Positions 1 to 6,250 of a stretch of DNA of 8,667 nt are shown in pieces. The translations under genes and the position numbers were made by a program. Numbering within the stretch: position 1 is the stretch's first letter; every line of letters starts with the position of its first letter. A model generated the notes under the pieces. It worked only from the letters and a program-made list of their open reading frames with translations, did no database searches and had not been told where the DNA came from. This stretch comes from JAXIHJ01 sp034189755 (GTDB taxonomy: Bacteria; Planctomycetota; Phycisphaerae; SM23-33). The stretch lies in NCBI GenBank assembly GCA_034189755.1, contig JAXIHJ010000046.1:1-8667 (forward strand). The letters are read 5' to 3'.

Positions 1-78
1 CGCAACCTGTGCCACCGTCGATTCGTCCCCGTCGCGATCCATCGCGAACAACGTTCGGCCCTTCGCTTCCGTGCTCAT
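1..78 (-). CDS. Partial CDS, N-terminal 26 codons of an unrecognised protein
   Basis: An open frame runs from an ATG at 78 on the minus strand to the window edge without a stop. It encodes a hydrophilic start (MSTEAKGRTLFAMDRDGDE, then STVAQVA at the edge) with no signal peptide, so the product is probably cytoplasmic. No Shine-Dalgarno sequence precedes the ATG. Instead a possible promoter places transcription start almost at the ATG, which would make the message leaderless. Another ATG at 95 runs into TGA after six codons and is not the start. The gene lies downstream of the exported-protein gene on the same strand, 60 bp away. Too little is present to assign a family. The frame could be chance, but it has the GC-rich codon use of its neighbours. 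Confidence 0.45.
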   Translation of the reverse strand, partial: MSTEAKGRTLFAMDRDGDESTVAQVA

Positions 79-84
79 GCGATC

Positions 85-113
85 AATCTACCCATAGAAA
101 AAGGTGGTTTCAA
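85..113 (-). promoter_or_regulatory. Possible sigma-70-type promoter for the left-edge gene (leaderless)
   Basis: On the minus strand TTGAAA (113-108) and TAGATT (90-85) are separated by 17 bp. They match the -35 consensus at 5 of 6 positions and the -10 consensus at 4 of 6. The -10 ends six bases before the ATG at 78, so the predicted start of transcription falls at or next to the start codon. The match is modest and rests only on hexamers and spacing. Confidence 0.3.
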
Positions 114-138
114 CAGAGCAAAGAATAATCCAAAAAAC

Positions 139-1017
139 CTAAGGTTTTGAGCGATTTTTCCCTGTTGGTGCATCAGACGGCGGGAGTTTCACATCCAAAC
201 CCAGGACGTGCGGCGCCGTATCCTGGGCGGGCCTGGTGCCTGCGATGCGGCCGCGGGAAGGGTCAGGGCTTTCCGGAATGACAAATGTAGCAGGCCCGGC
301 GTGCCCGCCGGCGTCGATAAAAACGCTAAGTGCCGGAAAATATTCCACGTGTATCCGCCGCCAGACCTCCGGGAAGATGCGCTCGCGACGCAGTAGGCGG
401 TCCTGCCCGGCTGCTCGCTCCCAGCCGCCGAACTGATTTTCAAAATACCACAGCTCGATTCGCCAGATGACGGTCTGGCCTGAATTATGAAACTCGCGCG
501 TACGCATCAGCTCGACCAGCATGATCGCCCGCCGGCCGTGGCCTTGAATGTACAGCGCCCGGCGAATGTCGCAGAAGTCCTTCAGATTTTGGACATAGCT
601 CATCAGCTCTTTGACGTCGTTGCCGCTGAAGTTGTGCGTGCGCTCCGGCGGCAGCTTCAACTGTTTGCGTCGTTCGGCGGCCAGTCGAAGCAGCCGGCTG
701 TCGGCCCAGCTCAGATCGATTCCTTCAATCTCCCGGCCGTCGGTTGTCCGGATGCAGATGTCGTAGGTCGCGTCGCCGTGGAGATTCTTGAAGAGAAATT
801 CACCGCTTCGCTTGTTGAACTTTTCGGGACTGTACAGCTTGCCGGTCGAACGCGAGACGGCTTTCAGCGATGCGACCTTTCCGGCGGGTTTGATTGTGCC
901 GGCGATGTTGCCGGGCCGGGGCGGCTTGACGACGGGAGGGTCTTCCGTAAGCTCAACGGCCGCCGGACAAACACACGCCAGCAACATCACACCGACAAGC
1001 ATTTTCCACGTATGCAT
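139..1017 (-). CDS. Exported protein of unknown function with a carboxypeptidase-regulatory-like N-terminal domain
   Basis: The product is 292 residues. The start at 1017 is chosen because AGGGGAG (1030-1024) sits six bases upstream and a signal peptide follows at once: a hydrophobic core at residues 6-16, then LLAC (12-15), which could be a lipoprotein box, or type I cleavage near A19/A20. An ATG at 1095 would add 26 residues that bury the signal peptide, and it has no ribosome binding site. A proline-rich linker (27-35, PPVVKPPRP) leads to residues 36-102, which read like a carboxypeptidase-regulatory or transthyretin-like beta sandwich: GNIAGTIKP, then STGKLY, SGEFLFKNL and TTDGREIEG. Residues 103-292 are not recognised. 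They are basic, with an aromatic-rich stretch WRIELWYFENQFGGW and a Pro/Arg-rich tail. The gene diverges from the ABC operon and shares its control region. It probably acts in the periplasm or is surface-anchored; no enzymatic motif was found. Confidence 0.82.
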   Translation of the reverse strand: MHTWKMLVGVMLLACVCPAAVELTEDPPVVKPPRPGNIAGTIKPAGKVASLKAVSRSTGKLYSPEKFNKRSGEFLFKNLHGDATYDICIRTTDGREIEGIDLSWADSRLLRLAAERRKQLKLPPERTHNFSGNDVKELMSYVQNLKDFCDIRRALYIQGHGRRAIMLVELMRTREFHNSGQTVIWRIELWYFENQFGGWERAAGQDRLLRRERIFPEVWRRIHVEYFPALSVFIDAGGHAGPATFVIPESPDPSRGRIAGTRPAQDTAPHVLGLDVKLPPSDAPTGKNRSKP

Positions 1018-1023
1018 CCGATT

Positions 1024-1030
1024 CTCCCCT
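1024..1030 (-). promoter_or_regulatory. Ribosome binding site that fixes the start at 1017
   Basis: AGGGGAG on the minus strand, followed by a six-base spacer (AATCGG) and ATG at 1017. This is the strongest Shine-Dalgarno match near any candidate start of the exported-protein gene, and it decides against the upstream ATG at 1095. Confidence 0.75.
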
Positions 1031-1089
1031 AACCGATCCTTCAATGCGTCATCACAGCTCGGCGGCAAGGTCATCGAACGCTCACATCC

Positions 1090-1117
1090 TTGCAAACCGG
1101 CTGCGCGGCATTATACT
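1090..1117 (+). promoter_or_regulatory. Sigma-70-type promoter for the ABC/HEAT operon
   Basis: TTGCAA (1090-1095, 4 of 6 to TTGACA) and TATACT (1112-1117, 5 of 6 to TATAAT) are separated by 16 bp. Transcription would start near 1124, about 40 nt before the first ATG of the operon. No other good plus-strand promoter was seen in the 147-bp intergenic region. There is no noticeable gap inside the operon where a second promoter would be expected. Confidence 0.5.
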
Positions 1118-1139
1118 GGGGAAATTTGTCATTTGTCCA
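1110..1139 (-). promoter_or_regulatory. Sigma-70-type promoter for the exported-protein gene
   Basis: On the minus strand TGGACA (1139-1134, 5 of 6 to TTGACA) is followed after 18 bp by a perfect TATAAT (1115-1110). Transcription would start near 1103, giving a leader of about 85 nt before the ATG at 1017. The -10 overlaps the -10 of the opposite promoter by four bases. Confidence 0.55.
1124..1137. repeat. Tandem heptamer ATTTGTC x2, possible operator
   Basis: ATTTGTC occurs twice back to back (1124-1130 and 1131-1137). The first copy begins at the predicted start of plus-strand transcription. The second overlaps the -35 of the minus-strand promoter. A protein bound here could affect both directions. 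The repeat is exact but short, so chance is not excluded. Confidence 0.35.
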
Positions 1140-1164
1140 TCCCGGCAATCTTGGCAGATAAACG

Positions 1165-3570
1165 ATGATGAGACCTTCAACTGGTTTTCGCTTGTTTCTG
1201 GTGGCTGTTCTGCTGGCGGCTGCACAGCTTTGCCACGGCGCGGACGACTTGGCCGCCCGCCTCGGCAATGAGCCTTTCGGCACCATCGTCCGTGAGGGCA
1301 TCTGGGGCCAGCGTCTCGTTCAAGTGTGCAACAACACGGATTCCAGGCGGCTTGTAAAGGTTAACTATCTTGCCCCCGGCTCCGGCGGCCAAATGACACG
1401 CTATTGCCGGGTCTGGTCGGTGCCCGCCAACTGTATCCGAGACTCGCTGTTGACGATCCGGCCTGACCGGCTCACCAAAATAAGGGGCCGGAACCCCGAA
1501 ACGGCCAAGGCCGAGGAAGCTTTCACTCTCACCGACCCACGGACCGGCGAGCTGCTTGGCAGGGATTATACCTATGTCTCAAAACTCACCGACCCATCAA
1601 CGCAGCTTGCCACCATTGCCGATGTCGACGAGCCACACGATACCTCCAGCTATCTCAAGAAACTGCCCGACCGTGACCTGGGCGACGTTCGGCTGCTGAG
1701 AACACCGATTGGTTTTCTGCCGGACCGCTGGTACGGCTACGGCATTGTGGATGTATTGATACTCGGCGGGTTGAAGCCGACCTCGCTGGGCCAATCGCAG
1801 ACGGAGGCTATTGGGGACTGGGTCCGCCGAGGCGGGACAATGCTGATTACCGCAAGCTCCGTTGCGCCTGAGATGTTTCGCGGCGAGCTGGCCGACGCAG
1901 CCGGCGTGTCGGTCATCGACGTGCATTACGTTACGCGCCTTAGCGCCACCAAGCCGAACGCCACGCCGATTGCGCCGGTGGAGCTGGAATGGCCGCTGCC
2001 GATGGTCCAATTGCTGCCGACCGGCGCGGAGGTGCTTTATCGCGCCAACGGTCTGCCGCTGCTGACACGGCACCGGCTCGGGCACGGCTGGGTGCTGACG
2101 CTGGCTGTGCCGCTCGGTGCGGTCCGGGACAAGTCACTGCACGGCGTCTTTCGCGAGATTGATAGAGTCATGAGGTTCAGTTCGCCCGTCGAGCCTGATA
2201 ACTTTCCGGCCGCGGCGGCAGTGCTTAACAGCATCGCCGGTCGGCGCGGCTCAGGCCGGGCCGGACCGGTAACCATATTGGCCGTTCTCACTGTCGTCGC
2301 CGTCGCCGCCGGACTCGTTGGCCGCCTGCGACGCCGCGGTGAGATTGTCTGGCTTGTGCTGATTCCCGCGGCTATGCTAACCGCCCTGGCATTATACGCT
2401 TACAGCCTCAGCCAAACCGACCACGAGCGACTCAGCACTATCGGACTCATGGCCGGGCTTGACGACTCATCAGCCAGGGTGCAGCAGTTCTCCATGTATT
2501 ACAGCGGCTCGACCAGTCGCGTAGTAACGTTCTCGGCTGACAGTCGCCGTGGGATCATCGAGGCCCTGGGCAGCGACGAGGGACTGGCCAACTTGGCGAC
2601 AGTCGAAACCGGCGACGATGGAGTGCTGTCGCTGCCGGGCCGGGAGGTGTTCACCAACTCCTCACAAACGTTCTACGTCGACGCCGTCGAGCCGACCGGC
2701 GGCCTGGTCTGCGAGTTGACGTTCGACCAGGCGGGGCTGGCCGGAACGCTGACAAACCGCCTCGGCTCGCAATTGACCGACGCGGTGATATACGCCAACG
2801 GAAAAAGCTACCGGCTGGGCGACCTGTCCGCCGAAGAGGCGACGAAGGTCTCCCTCAGCCGGGACGATTTGCTTGGCACAGGTGAGTTCACCGGTTCGCT
2901 GATTCGCTCACAGCAGGACACACTGCAAAACTCGCTGGTCCAGGCCCTGCTGGGCAAACCCTCCGTCAGCAGGCGGGTCGTTCGCAGGCCGGTGATTCTC
3001 GGCTACATGCGCAGCAGCCCGCTGAAGACCTTGCCGGACAGGCAAATCGATCGCCAGGGCTGGTGCGTGGTTCTCTGGCCGCTGTGTCTTTCGCGCGTGC
3101 AGGCCGGCAGTAAGGTTTCCATCCCCGCCGGCTTCGTAAACCTCAAATTCCACCACAGGGGCCCCATCGTCTGGAACCCGACGCGCCAGATGTTTCACCA
3201 GACCGTTCGCGGCACCGAGCTGATTGTCCTGGCCCGGCCGCCGGAGGCCACCGGGCGCCTGAAAGACGCATCGGCGCATCTGGACGTTCATATCCGCGCG
3301 GGCAACTATCGCCTCATCGTCGGTGGAGTGATGAACTACAAGTCAGCCGGCGAGCGTACCGTCGAACTGGGACAGTTCGAAAACCCGGCCGGCATCATGA
3401 CGGTGGACGTCCCGGACGCCGACCGTTTCGTCAACACTGGCGGCGAGTTCGTATTTTCTCTCCGGGTTCAACGAATCGGCCGGCAGTTGGAATCGTCGTC
3501 GCCCATCCGGAATGCCGCCGAGTGGACGTTCGAGAGCGTAGACGTGGCTTTGGAAGGAGTCAGCCAGTGA
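1165..3570 (+). CDS. Large envelope protein with GATase1-like (GldG-like) domain and two transmembrane helices; auxiliary subunit of the ABC-2 exporter
   Basis: The product is 801 residues. An in-frame TAA at 1159-1161 rules out an earlier start. The Shine-Dalgarno match is weak (GGCAGA), and ATG ATG at 1165 or 1168 are both possible. Residues 1-26 form a signal peptide with probable cleavage near G25/A26. Residues 27-190 look beta-rich. Residues 196-230 carry DVLILGG, then WVRRGGTMLITA, the pattern of glutamine-amidotransferase-like folds and of the auxiliary domain in GldG-type proteins. No Cys is placed as a nucleophile, so this is probably a non-catalytic scaffold. Helices at about 368-386 and 394-413 flank a short basic loop (RLRRRGE), which puts the loop in the cytoplasm and both large domains in the periplasm. 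Residues 416-801 form a second beta-rich region. The gene is first in the operon and overlaps the ATPase gene by 4 bp, which argues for a role in the exporter. The family assignment is by pattern only; many planctomycete homologues would be called hypothetical. Confidence 0.85.
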   Translation: MMRPSTGFRLFLVAVLLAAAQLCHGADDLAARLGNEPFGTIVREGIWGQRLVQVCNNTDSRRLVKVNYLAPGSGGQMTRYCRVWSVPANCIRDSLLTIRPDRLTKIRGRNPETAKAEEAFTLTDPRTGELLGRDYTYVSKLTDPSTQLATIADVDEPHDTSSYLKKLPDRDLGDVRLLRTPIGFLPDRWYGYGIVDVLILGGLKPTSLGQSQTEAIGDWVRRGGTMLITASSVAPEMFRGELADAAGVSVIDVHYVTRLSATKPNATPIAPVELEWPLPMVQLLPTGAEVLYRANGLPLLTRHRLGHGWVLTLAVPLGAVRDKSLHGVFREIDRVMRFSSPVEPDNFPAAAAVLNSIAGRRGSGRAGPVTILAVLTVVAVAAGLVGRLRRRGEIVWLVLIPAAMLTALALYAYSLSQTDHERLSTIGLMAGLDDSSARVQQFSMYYSGSTSRVVTFSADSRRGIIEALGSDEGLANLATVETGDDGVLSLPGREVFTNSSQTFYVDAVEPTGGLVCELTFDQAGLAGTLTNRLGSQLTDAVIYANGKSYRLGDLSAEEATKVSLSRDDLLGTGEFTGSLIRSQQDTLQNSLVQALLGKPSVSRRVVRRPVILGYMRSSPLKTLPDRQIDRQGWCVVLWPLCLSRVQAGSKVSIPAGFVNLKFHHRGPIVWNPTRQMFHQTVRGTELIVLARPPEATGRLKDASAHLDVHIRAGNYRLIVGGVMNYKSAGERTVELGQFENPAGIMTVDVPDADRFVNTGGEFVFSLRVQRIGRQLESSSPIRNAAEWTFESVDVALEGVSQ
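3552..3559 (+). promoter_or_regulatory. Ribosome binding site that fixes the GTG start of the ATPase gene
   Basis: GGAAGGAG lies inside the end of the upstream gene, seven bases before GTG at 3567. It supports the GTG over the in-frame ATGs at 3522 (upstream of the site) and 3582 (22 bases after it). Confidence 0.75.
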
Positions 3571-4562
3571 CGCAAGAGATCATGGTGCAATGCCGGGGCC
3601 TGACGAAGGTTTACCAGGAGATTACGGCCCTGGAGGGCCTGGACCTGGAAATTCCTCGAGGCCACATCTTCGGCTACATCGGGCACAACGGTGCAGGCAA
3701 GACGACCACTATCCGCATTCTGGCGGGCCTGATGAAGGCCACCAGCGGCCGGGCGAGCATCGCCGGCGTAGACGTAGCCGGCGGGCGCGACCGCATCAAG
3801 GCCCTGATCGGCTACCTGCCCGACAGCTTCGGCGTGTATGATCAGATGCGGGTATGGGAGTATCTGGATTTCTTCGGCGCCGCCTTCAAAATTCCACGCA
3901 CCAGGCGGCGCGACCGCATCGACTACGTTTTGGACGTTACCGATTCACAGTACATGCGCGACCGCTTCGTGGACACTCTGTCGCACGGCATGAAGCAGCG
4001 TATAGGCGTCGCGCGAACGCTGATGCACGACCCGCAGGTGCTGCTGCTGGACGAGCCTGCCAACGGGCTGGACCCGCGTGCGCGCGTACACATGCGGCGC
4101 CTGCTGCGGCGGCTGGCCGACGGCGGCAAGACGCTGATGGTCAGTTCGCACATCCTGCCCGAACTGGCGGCCATCTGCGATTCGGTCGGCATCCTGCACT
4201 CCGGGCACCTGCGGGCGTTCGGGCCGATAAACAAGGTGCTGGCCGACATCCAGCGCGACCGCCTGATGGAGCTGAAGGCGATAGCCGGCCTGGCCGCTGC
4301 CGCCAACCTGCTCGCCAATATCAAGCGCGTCAGCGAAGTCGACGACTCCGACATCCAGAACGGCCTGCTGCGGTTCAGATTCAGCGGCGACGATAAGTCG
4401 ATGTCGGAGCTGGCGGCCAAAATCTCCGGCGGCGGCGTAAAGATGGTTACGCTCCGCGAGGTGCCGCTGAGCCTGGAGGACGCCTACATGGCCGTCAGCG
4501 ATATCAGTTCCGAAGTGCCCCTGGACGAAAACCAATCCACGGAACAAGGCCACGCCGGATGA
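3567..4562 (+). CDS. ABC-2 type exporter ATP-binding protein
   Basis: The product is 331 residues with a GTG start that overlaps the upstream stop by 4 bp (GTGA). It is a cytoplasmic ATPase that would power the permease encoded next. Motifs in order: aromatic A-loop residue Y16; Walker A GHNGAGKT (39-46); Q-loop region GYLPDSFGVYD (82-92); signature LSHGMKQR (138-145); Walker B VLLLDEP (158-164); D-loop ANGLDP (165-170); H-loop SSH (193-195). All catalytic elements are present, so it should be active. The Q-loop position has Asp (D86) where many ABC proteins have Gln; acidic residues here are common in exporters of this group (COG1131, NatA/DrrA/GldA-like). Residues beyond about 215 form the usual C-terminal extension of ABC-2 ATPases. 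The family call is secure; the substrate is unknown. It also overlaps the next gene by 4 bp (ATGA), so translation of the subunits is probably coupled. Confidence 0.96.
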   Translation: MTQEIMVQCRGLTKVYQEITALEGLDLEIPRGHIFGYIGHNGAGKTTTIRILAGLMKATSGRASIAGVDVAGGRDRIKALIGYLPDSFGVYDQMRVWEYLDFFGAAFKIPRTRRRDRIDYVLDVTDSQYMRDRFVDTLSHGMKQRIGVARTLMHDPQVLLLDEPANGLDPRARVHMRRLLRRLADGGKTLMVSSHILPELAAICDSVGILHSGHLRAFGPINKVLADIQRDRLMELKAIAGLAAAANLLANIKRVSEVDDSDIQNGLLRFRFSGDDKSMSELAAKISGGGVKMVTLREVPLSLEDAYMAVSDISSEVPLDENQSTEQGHAG

Positions 4563-6241
4563 TACAAAACCCAATCATTCGCAAAGAACTGCTCATGGGC
4601 CTGCGAACGCGCAAGGCGGTCGCCATGCAGGGGCTGTTCCTGCTGGTGGCGCTGGGGCTTATCTGGCTGCTTTGGCCTGCCGGCGGCCTACAGGATATTG
4701 CCGGCCAACAGGGCAGGCGAATCCTCAGCGTGCTGTCAATCGGCCAACTGCTGCTGGTCGTGCTGTTCGCGCCGGCCTTCACTGCTGCGGCGCTGACCTC
4801 CGAGAAGGAGCACAACACGCTGGAAAGCCTTTTCGCCACATCGATGCGCCCGTGGGAGATCGCCCTCGGCAAGATGGTCGGATCGCTCGGTTTGCTGATG
4901 CTGCTGGTGCTCAGCGGCACGGCTGCGCTTGCAATGCCTTTTCTGCTGGGCGGCGTCAGAGGCCTGGACGTGCTGGGCGCACTCGGGTTGCTGCTGCTGA
5001 CGGCGGTGTATCTTGGGATGATCGGGCTGTTGGTCGGCACTTTTATGCATCGCAGCTATCGAGCCATCATCGTTACCTACGCGGTGCTGGTATTTTTGTG
5101 CTTCGCCGTGGCGGTTCCGGCCTGGCCGATCAGCCGGAACCTGCTGGCCAGGGGCGGGGCGGCCTGGCAAAGCACCTTCCACGTCATCGCGTCGCTAAGC
5201 CCGCTGGAGGCAATGCTCTCGCTGCTGTGGCCCAAAAGCACCTACACCGTCGGCGCACAGGGTATGCCTCCGTTCTGGCAACTCTATATTCCGATGAGCC
5301 TGGGCGTTATCACGATTGCAGCGGCGGTCGTTCTGTACAAGCTGCACCGACCCGTCGCACCGCCGCGTCCGCGGGAGAAGCTCAAGGTCGTCGAACGCGG
5401 ACAAATATCCGCCAGAACATTCCTGTTCCTCATCGACCCGCGAAAACGAAAGCGGATGATCCGCTGGTGGCAGAACCCGATTCTTATCAAGGAATTCCGA
5501 ACACGCCCGATGTTGCAGGCGCAGTGGCTGATGCGCTCGGTCGGAACGTGCCTGATTGTCTCGGTGCTGTTGATGTTCCTGGTGAGCCTGAGCATTCAGG
5601 CGCTTGTCGCCGAGTCAGGCAGCATGATCTCGCTGATGGCTGTCGCGGTCGCCGTGTTGATGGTCGCGCTGATTCTCGTAATCGGCCCGGCCGCCGCCAG
5701 CGGAACAATATGCTCCGACCTGGAGAGCGGAGTTTGGGAACTCATTCGTGTAACGCGTCTGCCAAGCTGGCGGATCGTAAGCGGAAAATTCCAGGCCTCC
5801 GTCATTCCGGCCCTGCTGCTTGCGGCGGCTACGGCGCCGGCGCTTTTTATCCTGCTTTACTTCGACCTTAAACTTCTGCCAAACGTCGTGCGCATTCTGT
5901 ACGTCGTCGGCATGACAATCCTGTTCGTCTCTACGGCGGGAATGTTCTTTTCGAGCCTCTTTAAACAAACCTCCACCGCCACGGCCTGGACGTACGGCCT
6001 GGTTGCCTCGCTCGGACTGGCGACACTGCTGGTGCTGCTGGACAAAGACATGTTCTCCCGGCGTTTTATCCGGGCCATCTTCGTGCTGAATCCCATCGCC
6101 GCAGCCATGGACGCCGCAGGCAACAGCGCCATGCAAAAGCTCGCCCTGTTGGCGGCGCACCTGAAGATTATGGCCGTGACGACCGTCGTGATGTTCCTGG
6201 TAACGGTCGCGAGGGTAGTCCGGCTTCGTGCAGCCGATTAG
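4559..6241 (+). CDS. ABC-2 type permease, double-length (two related six-helix halves)
   Basis: The product is 560 residues with an ATG that overlaps the ATPase stop by 4 bp; the Shine-Dalgarno is weak (AAGG, nine bases upstream). About twelve hydrophobic segments are visible: near 21-39, 58-79, 108-128, 138-160, 169-187 and 244-263, then 327-349, 357-380, 412-435, 443-468, 473-493 and 535-556. The two halves are related. QNPIIRKE (3-10) recurs as QNPILIKE (305-312), each soon followed by RTR. The ABC-2 loop after the second helix, S81 to K105, aligns without gaps to S386 to K410 with 8 of 25 identities, including two Glu, a Trp and the final GK. A usual ABC-2 permease has one six-helix unit of about 250-400 residues and dimerises; this one may supply both halves in one chain. 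It forms the inner-membrane channel for the exporter. The family call is firm; the substrate is unknown. Confidence 0.93.
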   Translation: MIQNPIIRKELLMGLRTRKAVAMQGLFLLVALGLIWLLWPAGGLQDIAGQQGRRILSVLSIGQLLLVVLFAPAFTAAALTSEKEHNTLESLFATSMRPWEIALGKMVGSLGLLMLLVLSGTAALAMPFLLGGVRGLDVLGALGLLLLTAVYLGMIGLLVGTFMHRSYRAIIVTYAVLVFLCFAVAVPAWPISRNLLARGGAAWQSTFHVIASLSPLEAMLSLLWPKSTYTVGAQGMPPFWQLYIPMSLGVITIAAAVVLYKLHRPVAPPRPREKLKVVERGQISARTFLFLIDPRKRKRMIRWWQNPILIKEFRTRPMLQAQWLMRSVGTCLIVSVLLMFLVSLSIQALVAESGSMISLMAVAVAVLMVALILVIGPAAASGTICSDLESGVWELIRVTRLPSWRIVSGKFQASVIPALLLAAATAPALFILLYFDLKLLPNVVRILYVVGMTILFVSTAGMFFSSLFKQTSTATAWTYGLVASLGLATLLVLLDKDMFSRRFIRAIFVLNPIAAAMDAAGNSAMQKLALLAAHLKIMAVTTVVMFLVTVARVVRLRAAD

Positions 6242-6244
6242 GAG
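6241..6244 (+). promoter_or_regulatory. Ribosome binding site for the HEAT-repeat gene
   Basis: GGAG begins on the last base of the permease stop codon (TAG, 6239-6241) and lies six bases before GTG at 6251. It supports a GTG start and reinitiation by ribosomes finishing the permease. Confidence 0.65.
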
Positions 6245-6250
6245 TATAAC

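Noticed and set aside
132..148. Hairpin AAAACCT-A-AGGTTTT at the stop codon of the exported-protein gene, with a run of six T on the minus strand
   Set aside because: The stem is mostly A-T, the loop is nearly absent, and four of the six T belong to the stem, so it is a poor intrinsic terminator.
487..1032. 181-codon open frame on the plus strand, opposite the exported-protein gene
   Set aside because: It lies antisense to a gene with signal peptide, ribosome binding site and recognisable domain. Its product has no coherent motif and is a shadow of GC-rich codon use.
1018..1095. Upstream in-frame start (ATG at 1095) for the exported-protein gene
   Set aside because: It would put 26 mixed residues ahead of the signal peptide and has no ribosome binding site; AGGGGAG points to 1017.
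1857..1875. Possible amidotransferase catalytic site in the 801-residue protein
   Set aside because: No Cys sits where a GATase1 nucleophile would be (LITASSVAPE), and no His/Glu pair is evident, so an enzymatic role is not supported.
3945..4574. 209-codon open frame on the minus strand within the ATPase gene
   Set aside because: It is antisense to a gene with a full set of ABC motifs and has no recognisable features of its own.
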